A DNA stretch of 64,000 nucleotides from Thermoflexibacter ruber (GTDB taxonomy: Bacteria > Bacteroidota > Bacteroidia > Cytophagales > Thermoflexibacteraceae). Positions 1-8,366 of the stretch are shown here, one piece after another. Position 1 is the stretch's first letter; each line of letters opens with the position of its first letter. The translations under genes and the position numbers were made by a program. The notes under the pieces are model-generated. The model did not search any database. It had not been told where the DNA came from and worked only from the letters and a program-made list of their open reading frames with translations. The DNA lies in assembly GCF_900113045.1 (NCBI RefSeq), contig NZ_FONY01000021.1:31537-95536 (forward strand), read 5' to 3'.

Positions 1-989
1 TAAATGTTCCATTGTGGTATCCTCCCTAAGGTGTCGTTATGAGTAGCCACTTTCCCTCCAAATTGGAGTTTGATTTTATCATTGGCTAATTGATAAGCCA
101 CCTCCATTTGAGCCAACCTTCTATTCAAATGTCCTTCGCTATCACTTCGTTTAGAGATTGAAGTTGTTGTTTTAAAACTTAACTGCTGAAAAGGATTAAT
201 AGTAGTATAATCTTGTACTTGTAACTCAACTTCTTGCTCTCTGGCTTGGTAACGGTCTGCCAAGTAATGGTATCCTATACCAAGTTCAAAGCTGTTTTTA
301 TTCATGCTTGGTTTATTGCTATAGCCTACTTGGGCATTCAAGAGATGAAAACGCTGTAAGATTTGGTCTTTGGGAGGGATAATAGTAGTAAAAGGCTTGT
401 ATCCATAAAAATGAACTTGATTTTGTTGCAAATCCATGCTCCCTGAAAGCACATTTTTTTTGATAAAATATTTGTAAGTAAAGTTCAACTCATTTTGGCT
501 ATTCCCTGAGTTCTGTTCATCTACTTTACCTGTGCGTGCTGCCAAGTGCTTTACATGGATTCCGTAGTTATATTTTTCGCTTCTTTTGTTATTAAAAAAT
601 GCTTCTGCGTAAGAAGTAAAATAATTGCCCATGCCTGCTTTGATGTAATTTCCGTACAATTTTTTTTGAGGCAACTTGCTTATGAGCATCGGTCTGATGT
701 TGAACTGCAAAGGCACAGCTTGTTTAAGAAGATGAAAATGATATTTATTTTCTATTCTTTTTGGAGGTGGTTCTATAGAAGACATAGGCACTATTGGCTT
801 TTGCCACTTGTTCATATCTATCCAATAGTCCTTAATAGAAGGGGGTAGCGTAGATTGGGCTGAGATAGACTTAGAAGCAGTAAGTAAAAAAAATAATATA
901 AACAAGAAACAGCAACAACGCCAAAAACAAGCATTCCAAAGCACAAAAAGATAACTTAATGCACTTCTTAAAGTAAGCAAAAACTGCAT
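1..989 (-). CDS. Outer-membrane beta-barrel protein, N-terminal part (runs off window)
   Basis: An open frame on the minus strand runs without a stop from an ATG at 989 to the window edge (about 329 codons), so the C-terminus is missing. The start is followed by a long hydrophobic signal segment (about residues 17-40) ending near ISAQS, consistent with export. The mature part has alternating aromatic/polar strands and a conserved-looking stretch LYGNYIKAGMGNY, which I recall from Bacteroidota proteins annotated as TonB-dependent-receptor-like barrels. No plug domain is visible in the part seen, so a porin-like or structural outer-membrane role is possible. Substrate unknown. The nearest gene downstream in its direction lies outside the window. 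Confidence 0.7.
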   Translation of the reverse strand, partial: MQFLLTLRSALSYLFVLWNACFWRCCCFLFILFFLLTASKSISAQSTLPPSIKDYWIDMNKWQKPIVPMSSIEPPPKRIENKYHFHLLKQAVPLQFNIRPMLISKLPQKKLYGNYIKAGMGNYFTSYAEAFFNNKRSEKYNYGIHVKHLAARTGKVDEQNSGNSQNELNFTYKYFIKKNVLSGSMDLQQNQVHFYGYKPFTTIIPPKDQILQRFHLLNAQVGYSNKPSMNKNSFELGIGYHYLADRYQAREQEVELQVQDYTTINPFQQLSFKTTTSISKRSDSEGHLNRRLAQMEVAYQLANDKIKLQFGGKVATHNDTLGRIPQWNI

Positions 990-1147
990 AAGGGGTTAAG
1001 GGGAATAAATAGTTTGCTGAATATTTATTTTATCACAAGACCTTGCAAGTTATAAATAAAATACGCATGAAAACAAGCAAACTTCCAACTAATTGTTGAA
1101 AATATTTTTGCTAAAACAAGTCTAAGATTGCACAATCTTACTTTTGC

Positions 1148-1771
1148 TTACAATTTTTCAAATCGGAATCCTTGCTTGCTAAAATATTCCAAATAACGAG
1201 GCAGCGTATAATATAGGTTCTTTTTAGCTTTTTTGCTATCATGGAATATAACAATGCTACCGCCTTTGGTATATTGAATGGTTTTCTTCAGACATTTCTC
1301 CTCAGCTAATTTCTGGTCAAAGTCTCCTGAAAGTACATTCCACATGATGATTTGATAGTTTTCTTGTTCTCGTAAGATTTGACTTTGTTGGGTGGTAAGT
1401 CTTCCATAAGGAGGGCGGAAAAGTTTTTGGCTATGTTCATGCAAGTACTCCTCGCACATCTTTACATTAGCTATATACTTATCTGTATCGCATCTCCAGC
1501 CATTCAAATGGTTAAAAGTATGATTACCAACGCTATGCCCTTCGGATAGGATTTTCTCAAAGATAAGACCATGCTTGCGGATATTGTCCCCTATACAGAA
1601 AAAAGTAGCTTTGGCTTGGTAGTTCCTTAGCTGCTCTAATACCCATGGGGTTACTTCTGGAATAGGTCCATCATCAAAAGTTAAGTAAATAACCTTCTCA
1701 TTAGCAGGGATTTGCCAAATGAAATGAGGAAAGAGATTTTGTATAAAACGGTTTGTAAAGTGCAAATACAT
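1148..1771 (-). CDS. Polysaccharide deacetylase (NodB domain)
   Basis: A 207-residue protein carrying nearly only a NodB homology domain (carbohydrate esterase family 4), which removes N-acetyl groups from chitin, peptidoglycan or similar glycans using a metal ion. Visible motifs: TFDDGP (catalytic base and metal-binding Asp), HTFNH (two metal-ligand His), RPPYGR, a DFDQ stretch and the late IVIFHDS motif with the catalytic His. All main catalytic residues are therefore present. The ATG at 1771 (MYLHFTNRF) was chosen because a longer frame from 1885 runs through the upstream tRNA-Leu gene. No clear signal peptide remains, though the N-terminus is hydrophobic. The gene lies alone downstream of the tRNA terminator. 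Confidence 0.85.
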   Translation of the reverse strand: MYLHFTNRFIQNLFPHFIWQIPANEKVIYLTFDDGPIPEVTPWVLEQLRNYQAKATFFCIGDNIRKHGLIFEKILSEGHSVGNHTFNHLNGWRCDTDKYIANVKMCEEYLHEHSQKLFRPPYGRLTTQQSQILREQENYQIIMWNVLSGDFDQKLAEEKCLKKTIQYTKGGSIVIFHDSKKAKKNLYYTLPRYLEYFSKQGFRFEKL

Positions 1772-1805
1772 GAGAGAATACCTTATGAACGAACAGGACC
1801 AATAG

Positions 1806-1838
1806 CAAAAAAGCCTATCACATATCTTGTAATAGGCT
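1806..1838 (-). terminator. Intrinsic terminator after tRNA-Leu
   Basis: On the minus strand AGCCTATTAC and GTGATAGGCT form a 10-bp stem (one G-U) around a 7-nt loop, followed by a run of T. It lies 4 nt past the tRNA-Leu 3' end and would end the tRNA-Gly/tRNA-Leu transcript. Confidence 0.85.
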
Positions 1839-1842
1839 CTTG

Positions 1843-1928
1843 TACCAGGAGTGGGGGTCGAACCCACACGGCATATAACTGCCACAGGATTTTAAGTCCT
1901 GCGTGTCTACCAATTCCACCATCCCGGC
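1843..1928 (-). tRNA. tRNA-Leu (anticodon TAA)
   Basis: An 86-nt class II tRNA with a long variable arm. The acceptor strands GCCGGGA and TCCTGGT pair with two G-U pairs, the D-arm contains TGGTAGACACGC, and the anticodon loop CTTAAAA gives UAA (Leu). The T-arm is GTGGGTTCGACCCCCAC-like. The 3' CCA is not encoded. It follows tRNA-Gly by 52 nt and is probably co-transcribed with it. Confidence 0.95.
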
Positions 1929-1980
1929 AGCTACTTTATGAAAAAAAATAGATAAAGCGTCATACTTTATCTATCAATAG

Positions 1981-2053
1981 AGCGGGAAACGAGACTCGAA
2001 CCCGCGACCCTCACCTTGGCAAGGTGATGCTCTACCAACTGAGCTATTCCCGC
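1981..2053 (-). tRNA. tRNA-Gly (anticodon GCC)
   Basis: A 73-nt class I tRNA. The acceptor stem GCGGGAA/TTCCCGC is perfect, the D-arm is GCTCAGTTGGTAGAGC, the anticodon arm CACCTTGCCAAGGTG gives GCC, and the T-arm is GCGGGTTCGAGTCTCGT. No encoded CCA. First gene of the tRNA-Gly/tRNA-Leu unit, with a strong promoter just upstream. Confidence 0.97.
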
Positions 2054-2089
2054 TTATATTTTCCAATTAGGTTTTTGCTAATTGCGATG

Positions 2090-2120
2090 CAAAGGTAGCA
2101 CAATTTTTTTTGCTTGTCAA
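2090..2120 (-). promoter_or_regulatory. Bacteroidota-type promoter of the tRNA pair
   Basis: Minus-strand TTGAC at 2116-2120 and TACCTTTG at 2090-2097 are separated by 20 nt, matching the phylum's housekeeping promoter (TTG then TAnnTTTG). It lies about 37 nt upstream of tRNA-Gly. Confidence 0.85.
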
Positions 2121-2215
2121 TATTTAGCAAGAAAATTTTACAGATTTTGTACTAAGATTTTTTTAAAATACTGATTAACAAATTATTAATTTTATAAAAA
2201 CAAAGCAATTATTCC

Positions 2216-2833
2216 TTAATTTAGAAGTGTATCAAACAGTTCATCAAAAGAAAGTACAGGCGTATAGAGAAAATCTGAATAGTAGTGCGTCATGAAACGC
2301 AAGAAACTTGGTTTTTCGTCTATGGTGATGTATTCTATTAGTATATTGCCGTAGCGTTGGTCAAAAATAGCTTTATTTTGTGGGCTATTATTCTCCTCAA
2401 TGCTCTGTACCTTTGTATTAATAGGCTTCAGGTAGTGTTTTTCTATACTTTCGACATGATTAGTATGGTCAAAAGTTCTACGGTCAGAGGTGTAAAGGCG
2501 ATAGCCCATATTGAGCAACTTGTCTTTGAGATAATCAAAAAGAAACTGAAGGTCTTTCTCTGCCATGAGAGGGCTGTGCGTAACGGCGAAGCCTTTTGCT
2601 CCTGTGGAGTTAAGTATGTGTACTTGTATGTCGTAAGGTTCATTTTGTTTTTTTAGTGCATAACCTTCTCTTATTTTTTGAGTAAGCCATTGGAAATCTT
2701 TTTCATTTACCCATCGGAAGTAGGCTTTCCTATATGCCTCACTTCTCTTGATTTCTTCTTCTATCAGAGGGATAGCACTATTTACTTTATGAGAACCAAA
2801 GATTTGCTTGATTAATTTATCAAAAAAGGTCAT
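2216..2833 (-). CDS. Hypothetical cytosolic protein
   Basis: A 205-residue protein of unrecognised family. It has no signal peptide or membrane segment; it is mixed alpha/beta with a charged N-terminal half and a C-terminal stretch rich in Tyr and Phe. The ATG at 2833 (MTFFDKLIKQIFG) is preferred over an ATG 60 nt further upstream because a TATCTTTG promoter element lies at 2854-2861, between the two. It is divergent from the DUF819 gene. Nothing in the context suggests a function. Confidence 0.75.
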   Translation of the reverse strand: MTFFDKLIKQIFGSHKVNSAIPLIEEEIKRSEAYRKAYFRWVNEKDFQWLTQKIREGYALKKQNEPYDIQVHILNSTGAKGFAVTHSPLMAEKDLQFLFDYLKDKLLNMGYRLYTSDRRTFDHTNHVESIEKHYLKPINTKVQSIEENNSPQNKAIFDQRYGNILIEYITIDEKPSFLRFMTHYYSDFLYTPVLSFDELFDTLLN

Positions 2834-2853
2834 TGAATTTATTTGTATATTTA

Positions 2854-2861
2854 CAAAGATA
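2854..2861 (-). promoter_or_regulatory. -7 promoter element TATCTTTG
   Basis: TATCTTTG on the minus strand, 21 nt before the ATG at 2833. It matches TAnnTTTG, but no clear TTG is found at the upstream spacing. It decides the start of the 2216-2833 gene. Confidence 0.55.
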
Positions 2862-2961
2862 CATTTTGTATTGTAAATTTTATAGTATTGCATTAGTTTT
2901 GAAGATATAAGTATGACTGATTTTCAAAGTTTTCTCTACTGAATCTAAAAGTAAAGTTACT

Positions 2962-4224
2962 ATGCCTACACCCTTACTCTCCAACCCTATTGTCATTGCA
3001 GGATTGCTTTTTGTTATCTTGTCTTTGGTTTTCTATACTTCCTCTTTGGACAAACCTTTTTGGAAAAAATTTTATAGTTATGTCCCAGCCTTGCTTTTGT
3101 GTTATTTTATCCCGTCTTTGCTCAATACCTTTGGCTGGATAGACAAGCAAGATACAACACTTTATAAGTTTGCTTCTCGATACCTACTTCCTGCAAGTTT
3201 AGTATTATTTACGGTAAGTTTGGATTTGAAAGCTATTTTAAAATTAGGTAAAAAAGCCTTAGCGGTGTTTTTGGCAGGGACGATAGGAGTAATAATTGGT
3301 GGAGCAGTAGCAATGGTAGTCGTAGGAAGTATTTTCCCAGAAGTAATGCAAAAGCAAGGTGATGAGGAAATCTGGAAAGGTTTAGCCACAGTAGCTGGCA
3401 GTTGGATAGGGGGAAGTGCGAACCAGACTGCATTAAAAGAGGTATTTCAGCCAAGTCCTACACTTTTTGGGCAAATGGTAACGGTAGATGTGATAGTGGG
3501 TAACTTATGGACGGCAGTCTTGCTTTTAGGGATTGGATACAACCAAAAGTTAAATACGTTTTTGAAAGCGGATACCTCTATGATAGAGGAAGTCAAGAAC
3601 AAAATAGAAACTTATAGGGCAAGCATTGCTCGTATTCCTACGCTGAAAGATGAAATGTTGGTACTTACGGTGGGGTTTGGAGCTACTGCCTTAGCATATA
3701 TAGGCTCGGACTGGCTTATGCCCATCATGGAAGCAAATAAAGCATGGCTTGTTTCCCATAACTTATCTTCCTTGATTTCCCAGTTTTTCTGGGTAGTGGT
3801 GATTGCTACTTTGATAGGTTTAGGGCTTTCCTTTACCAAAGCAAAAGAATTAGAGGGAGTAGGGGCATCTCGGATGGGAAGTATTTTGCTTTATTTTTTA
3901 GTAGCTACGATTGGTATGCAAATGGACGTATTGGAAATATTCAAAGAACCAAAGTTTTTCTTGATAGGTGTGATATGGATGGTCATTCATGCCATTTGCA
4001 TTATTACAGTAGCAAAAATTATCAAAGCTCCTTATTTTTTTATTGCTGTAGGTAGCCAAGCTAATATTGGAGCGGCGGCTTCTGCACCTGTTGTTGCCTC
4101 AGCTTTTCACCCTGCTTTAGCACCTGTGGGAGTATTGCTGGCGGTATTAGGCTATGCGGTAGGTACTTATGGAGGCTGGTTGAGTGCTTTGCTAATGCAG
4201 TGGGTATTTCAGCACCTTTTTTGA
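2962..4224 (+). CDS. DUF819 family integral membrane protein
   Basis: A 420-residue polytopic inner-membrane protein with around 10-12 hydrophobic helices. Sequence and layout match DUF819 (YjcL-like): an N-terminal pair of helices, a GTIGVIIGGAVAMVVVG glycine-rich helix, a conserved AGSWIGGSANQTALKE segment near residue 145, and a matching glycine/alanine-rich segment (VGSQANIGAAASAPVVASA) near residue 365. The pseudo-symmetry of these two segments suggests a transporter built from inverted halves. Substrate is unknown. Full length for the family. It ends 4 nt before the convergent kinase gene. Confidence 0.85.
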   Translation: MPTPLLSNPIVIAGLLFVILSLVFYTSSLDKPFWKKFYSYVPALLLCYFIPSLLNTFGWIDKQDTTLYKFASRYLLPASLVLFTVSLDLKAILKLGKKALAVFLAGTIGVIIGGAVAMVVVGSIFPEVMQKQGDEEIWKGLATVAGSWIGGSANQTALKEVFQPSPTLFGQMVTVDVIVGNLWTAVLLLGIGYNQKLNTFLKADTSMIEEVKNKIETYRASIARIPTLKDEMLVLTVGFGATALAYIGSDWLMPIMEANKAWLVSHNLSSLISQFFWVVVIATLIGLGLSFTKAKELEGVGASRMGSILLYFLVATIGMQMDVLEIFKEPKFFLIGVIWMVIHAICIITVAKIIKAPYFFIAVGSQANIGAAASAPVVASAFHPALAPVGVLLAVLGYAVGTYGGWLSALLMQWVFQHLF

Positions 4225-4228
4225 GAAA

Positions 4229-5470
4229 TTATCCTTTGGGTAAAAATATCTCAAAAGTTGTCCCGATGTTTAGTTCGCTTTCTAAGTGAATGCTGCCATT
4301 AAGTTGATGCACAGCTGCCTTAGCCAAATAAAGCCCCATGCCATTGCCTTTGGATTTGGAAGTACCTCTAAAAAATCGCTCAAATACTTTGCCTTGAATC
4401 TCCTCGCTGATGCCTATGCCGTTATCGGCAATAGTGATTTTTACTCCTTCATTCAATATAGGTATTATAGAAATATTAACCTCTGCTTGGCGAGCTTGAT
4501 TATCAATACGGTAGAGAATAGCATTGTGCAGGAGGTAGAAAAAGATAAATCGTAAAAGTAAAGGGTCATTCTCAAAATGAAGGTCTTTAGCTACCTGCAC
4601 ATTTATCTGCACTTCTTGATAGCCAGCTACGCTATGCATACTTTCTAAGACCTCTTTGATAAGGGAATGAAAATCAATTTCTACTAAGTGTAGTCGTCTA
4701 TACTTGATTTCATTTTCTCGTATTAGATTAGTTAGTATATACCGCAGATTTTCTGCCTCGTCTTTGAGAAGTTTGAAATAAGTTTGGCTACTTGAGTCTT
4801 GGCTTTCTATCAAAGCAATATTGCATAGACCCGCAAAACGGGCTAAGGGTCCTGCAATATCATGCGAAGCCCTGTAAATGTAATTATCTAATTCTTTGTT
4901 AAAGTCCAACAAAGTCATATAAGCACTGGATAGCTTAGAAGTACGCTGTTGGATTTTCTCCTCGAGTTCATCTTTGAGTGCATTAAGTTCTTTGGTTCTT
5001 TCTTCTACTTTGGTTTCTAAGGTTTTAGCATATTCTTCTAATTCTTTGTTTGCCTGTTGGAGGTTTATGATAAGTGCTTTGTTTTGCTGTCGGAGTTCAT
5101 AGCTTTCCAAAGCATTTTCTATGGTAATTTTTAGTTCTTCCTGTTTCCAAGGCTTTGTAACATAATGATAGATACCTCCCATATTAATTGCCTTGATAAT
5201 CGTCTGAAGGTCCCCAAAACCTGTCAGAATGATATTAATGATGTCAGGATACTTTTTTAGTACAATTTCTATCAGATTTAGCCCACTCATTTCAGGCATT
5301 CTCTCATCAGCAATGAGTAAAGCTATGTCAGGATTTTTTTCTAAAATTTGTAGGGCATTGAGAGCAGAGTTAGCAGTAAATATTTGAAAATGCCAGCGAA
5401 AAGCAGATTCAAAAACTACTAAGTTGTCTATCTCATCATCCACGTAAAGAATTTTTTTTGTTAGTGTCAT
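4229..5470 (-). CDS. Response regulator-histidine kinase hybrid
   Basis: A 413-residue soluble signalling protein. Residues about 5-125 form a receiver domain: the acidic pair in YVDDE, the phospho-acceptor Asp in LLIADERMP (about residue 54) and the Lys in VTKPW. A coiled coil covers about 125-190. A HisKA-like segment follows with the H-box RASHDIAGPL, in which the His is kept but the usual LRTPL is IAGPL. The HATPase domain has HNAILY (N-box), DNGIGIS and GNGMGL. With no membrane segment or sensor, the receiver probably gates the kinase in response to another kinase. The cognate output is not in the window. It is divergent from the acidic-protein gene across a 430-bp gap. Confidence 0.9.
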   Translation of the reverse strand: MTLTKKILYVDDEIDNLVVFESAFRWHFQIFTANSALNALQILEKNPDIALLIADERMPEMSGLNLIEIVLKKYPDIINIILTGFGDLQTIIKAINMGGIYHYVTKPWKQEELKITIENALESYELRQQNKALIINLQQANKELEEYAKTLETKVEERTKELNALKDELEEKIQQRTSKLSSAYMTLLDFNKELDNYIYRASHDIAGPLARFAGLCNIALIESQDSSSQTYFKLLKDEAENLRYILTNLIRENEIKYRRLHLVEIDFHSLIKEVLESMHSVAGYQEVQINVQVAKDLHFENDPLLLRFIFFYLLHNAILYRIDNQARQAEVNISIIPILNEGVKITIADNGIGISEEIQGKVFERFFRGTSKSKGNGMGLYLAKAAVHQLNGSIHLESELNIGTTFEIFLPKG

Positions 5471-5728
5471 GTAAAATAATAAGGAGTCAAAACCAAGATT
5501 AAAGGCAAAGGAAATTAAATCAAACGTGAAATTATAAAGAGTATGTTTTTTTCTATGGAATATATAACAAAATTTGCGATTTTCTCTTAATATGTGTAGT
5601 TTTCAACAAAATACTTCTTTATTTTGCTATCTTATAAGTTTTGTGTGCTTATAGTGATGATTCCAATCGTATGATGGTATTTTATCTACTGTTATCAATT
5701 TGATGAGAAAAGTGTTTTTTTGAATAAA

Positions 5729-5813
5729 AATCTGTGTTTATCAGCCCAATCCGTATTATCGGTGTTCTGTTTTGGAACACTGATGACACAGATTGTACCG
5801 ATGAGAACGGATT
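5729..5813. repeat. 85-bp palindromic repeat (39-bp arms)
   Basis: Arm 5729-5767 and arm 5775-5813 are reverse complements at about 27 of 39 positions with no gaps, around a 7-nt loop TGTTTTG; most differences are transitions. Each arm itself contains the related units AATCTGTG and AATCCGT. It occupies the middle of the 430-bp gap between the divergent genes at 5470 and 5902; the rest of that gap shows only a -7 element. Confidence 0.75.
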
Positions 5814-5836
5814 TTTTTAAACACATAAAATTATCA

Positions 5837-5844
5837 TACATTTG
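5837..5844 (+). promoter_or_regulatory. -7 promoter element TACATTTG
   Basis: TACATTTG matches TAnnTTTG and lies 57 nt before the ATG at 5902. No TTG at the expected distance was found. It overlaps an upstream in-frame TTG, which argues against that codon as the start. Confidence 0.5.
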
Positions 5845-5901
5845 AAAGCAACACCTGATTATAATGAAACGAAAATTTTTAAATCTTTATTTTATAAAAC
5901 A

Positions 5902-6414
5902 ATGAATCCCGGATACAATCCCGAGAATATCAAAAATCTAAAGCAAGCCGCCGCTCATGCGGGGAGGTCATTTGTCATCAATGATAGCCAAGAAAGCGAT
6001 GACCAAAGTGTATATTTTCTTTTTGTAGGAAAAAACGATGCAGGACAAGAAGTTATCTATGATACCTTCATGTACACCTTACACGCTGAGTATGAGGTAC
6101 AACTATACGAAGCTGCAGAAGCCTTACTTTTTGAGAAATTTCCCGACTTAAAAAGTATAGATGAAGCTACTGAGGAGCAGATGGAATATTTAGACCTCTT
6201 GGCTGATGAAATAGAACAAAGAAATGAAATTCATGTAGTGGAGTTTATCAACATAGATGAAGCCGTAGAAATGGGCATAGCAATTGATGTATGCTTGAAT
6301 GTAGAAACCATTACTACTGAGGTGATTGAGCAGTTTATTCATGATTTCAATAACAATACCCTTGATTTAGACGATACAGAGTATTCCTTCAGCCCGTATG
6401 CAGAGGAGGAGTAG
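5902..6414 (+). CDS. Acidic hypothetical protein
   Basis: A 170-residue, very acidic, soluble protein of unrecognised family. The N-terminal third (MNPGYNPENIKNLKQAAAHAG) is basic to neutral; the remainder is rich in Glu and Asp, with predicted helices such as EAAEALLFEKFPDL and an acidic tail ending EEE. No signal peptide, membrane segment or catalytic motif is visible. The ATG at 5902 is preferred because a -7 element lies at 5837-5844, overlapping the upstream in-frame TTG. It is followed after 26 nt by the serine hydrolase gene on the same strand, so the two may be co-transcribed. Confidence 0.75.
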   Translation: MNPGYNPENIKNLKQAAAHAGRSFVINDSQESDDQSVYFLFVGKNDAGQEVIYDTFMYTLHAEYEVQLYEAAEALLFEKFPDLKSIDEATEEQMEYLDLLADEIEQRNEIHVVEFINIDEAVEMGIAIDVCLNVETITTEVIEQFIHDFNNNTLDLDDTEYSFSPYAEEE

Positions 6415-6440
6415 AAAAATCTATTTAAAATCACTTGCCT

Positions 6441-7562
6441 ATGAAGTACTTAGTAATTGGTATTGCATTATTTCTTACTTTAATTATTGGAGAGAGAAAA
6501 GCTACTTCTGTACCCAAAAAAAGTTTTGATAGAAGCCTTTATGAGCAGTGCAAAAAAGATTTCCAAACTTCTATGATTCATTTGCTGATAGACAGTATGC
6601 ACAAGGCAGGGAACTACAACGGGGTATTGTTAGTAGCCGAAAATGGAAATGTCATTTTCAAAAAAGCATACGGTCGCTCTTGGTATGATACTACCCAAGT
6701 CTTTACTGTTAATACCGCCATGCAGTTAGCTTCTGTATCTAAACCTTTTACAGCTATGGCAATCTTAATTTTGGCAGAGAAAGGCTTAGTGAATTACCAC
6801 GACGACATTACTAAGTATTTTCCTAATCTAAAATATAAAGGCATCACCGTCAAGCATTTGCTCAATCATACCTCCGGCTTGCCTGATTATCTCAATCGCC
6901 CTTGGCTGTTTGCTAAGTACATTGGGAAAAAAAGTGAGCTTACTAACGAGGGCTTATTAGACATTTTAGAGAAACATGCTAACAAACTCCGACTTGATTT
7001 CACTCCCGGTAAGCAACATAGATACAGCAACACAGGCTACGCCTTACTTGCCCTCATTGTAGAAAGGGCTTCGGGAATACCTTTTAAAACCTTCATGTCG
7101 CAGCATATTTTTATGCCTTTGGGAATGACAAGTACTTTTATCTATGATAAAAGTAAGAAAATCAAAATGTTAAGGGAAGAAGAACCCAAAGATGGAGTTT
7201 GGGGGGACAAGGGCGTATTCTCTACGGTAGATGATATGTTGCGCTGGGACCAAGCCCTCTACACAGAAAAACTCATTAAAAGAAAAACCTTAGATGAGGC
7301 TTTTAGTCAAGGAGTTACGCTTGATGAAACGAAATTTGACTATGGCTATGGCTGGCGTATAGCCCAAAGTGATAATGGCGAAAAAATTATTTATCACAAA
7401 GGACTTTGGCAAGGAGCAAATCCCATGCTTATTCGCATTGTAGAATGTAACCGTACTGTGATTTCTTTGAATCCTGTTAGCTCAAAATACAACTCTTGGG
7501 AAATGGTGTATAAAATTAATAGAATCATGAACGAAAGTGAAAAAGTGTGTTCAGGCTATTGA
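6441..7562 (+). CDS. Serine hydrolase, beta-lactamase/D-alanyl-D-alanine carboxypeptidase class C fold
   Basis: A 373-residue exported protein. An N-terminal hydrophobic segment (MKYLVIGIALFLTLIIG) acts as signal or anchor. The catalytic domain shows the class C / AmpH-type motifs: SVSK (SxxK nucleophile and Lys, about residue 97), YSNTG (YxN, about residue 197) and YHKG (HxG, near residue 318), and the family's HLLNHTSGLPDY stretch. It probably acts on peptidoglycan peptides or esters in the periplasm; true beta-lactamase activity cannot be inferred. The ATG at 6441 was chosen over an in-frame TTG two codons earlier. It is convergent with the CpsB-like gene. Confidence 0.9.
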   Translation: MKYLVIGIALFLTLIIGERKATSVPKKSFDRSLYEQCKKDFQTSMIHLLIDSMHKAGNYNGVLLVAENGNVIFKKAYGRSWYDTTQVFTVNTAMQLASVSKPFTAMAILILAEKGLVNYHDDITKYFPNLKYKGITVKHLLNHTSGLPDYLNRPWLFAKYIGKKSELTNEGLLDILEKHANKLRLDFTPGKQHRYSNTGYALLALIVERASGIPFKTFMSQHIFMPLGMTSTFIYDKSKKIKMLREEEPKDGVWGDKGVFSTVDDMLRWDQALYTEKLIKRKTLDEAFSQGVTLDETKFDYGYGWRIAQSDNGEKIIYHKGLWQGANPMLIRIVECNRTVISLNPVSSKYNSWEMVYKINRIMNESEKVCSGY

Positions 7563-7604
7563 TTTCTTAAATAAAAAGAGTTCGATGAGATGTGGTTTTT
7601 CTCA

Positions 7605-8345
7605 TTAGATAAGTGTACCATTTAGCAAATCTAATTTGAGTGCCTTTTGATAGTATGGGAGAGAAACAGTATTTTTCATTGCCTGAATATGCCTCTCTCC
7701 ATGGCAATCGCTCCCTAAAAAGTTCACCATTTTGTTGTCTATGAGTTTTTCTGCTAAAAGTTTGGCAGAAGTAGAATAATAGCCACTTAAAGAGTTGATA
7801 TTGAGTTGCATCAGCACTCCTTTGTCATACCATTGTTTAGGTTTTTCAAGGCTATCAAATAGATATACGTAGCGTTCAGGATGCGCCAATACAGGTTTGT
7901 AACCTTGCGATTGCATCAAAAAAACAGCATAATCAAAATGAGGGGAGGCATTCATGTAAGAAGTTTCAAATAAAAGGTACTTATGCTTTCCAAAAGCTAA
8001 AAGAGGTTCTTTTCTCTCCAATTTCGTAATAAATCCCTCATCTAAGTAATACTCTGCGGCAGCTTCTATTTCTATAGCTATATGTAAATTTTTGATAATA
8101 TCGTTCAATTTATCCAATTTATCCAAAATGATTTCAGGAGTATTGGTGTAAAAATCACTCATAATGTGTGGAGTAGTGATAAGTTTTTTGTAACCCATCG
8201 CCACAAAAGATTGAATGAGTTGGATAGAATGCTCAAAGTCTTTAGCCCCATCATCTATGCCGGGTAGCAGATGCGAGTGCATATCTACTTGGATAGTAGA
8301 GGAGTACACTTGAATTGTTTTTTTCTTTTTAAATAATGAAAGCAT
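7605..8345 (-). CDS. CpsB/CapC-type tyrosine-protein phosphatase (PHP domain)
   Basis: A 246-residue PHP-fold metallophosphatase of the kind that dephosphorylates bacterial tyrosine kinases controlling capsule chain length. Metal-binding motifs are all visible: DMHSHLLPGIDDGA near the N-terminus, TTPHI, a central Glu region (FETSYM), AHPERY and GSDCHG towards the C-terminus. It is the last gene of a three-gene operon, starting 21 nt after the Wzc-like kinase stop, and the obvious substrate is that kinase's Tyr-rich tail. No signal peptide, as expected for a cytosolic enzyme. Confidence 0.92.
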   Translation of the reverse strand: MLSLFKKKKTIQVYSSTIQVDMHSHLLPGIDDGAKDFEHSIQLIQSFVAMGYKKLITTPHIMSDFYTNTPEIILDKLDKLNDIIKNLHIAIEIEAAAEYYLDEGFITKLERKEPLLAFGKHKYLLFETSYMNASPHFDYAVFLMQSQGYKPVLAHPERYVYLFDSLEKPKQWYDKGVLMQLNINSLSGYYSTSAKLLAEKLIDNKMVNFLGSDCHGERHIQAMKNTVSLPYYQKALKLDLLNGTLI

Positions 8346-8366
8346 AGGTAAAATCGTTTAAAAGTA

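Noticed and set aside
546..848. A 100-codon plus-strand frame
   Set aside because: It lies antisense to an open, barrel-like minus-strand frame that continues from 989 to the window edge, and its translation is low-complexity with no family features.
1772..1885. Longer N-terminus of the polysaccharide deacetylase
   Set aside because: This part of the frame runs through the tRNA-Leu gene and its terminator, so it cannot be protein coding.
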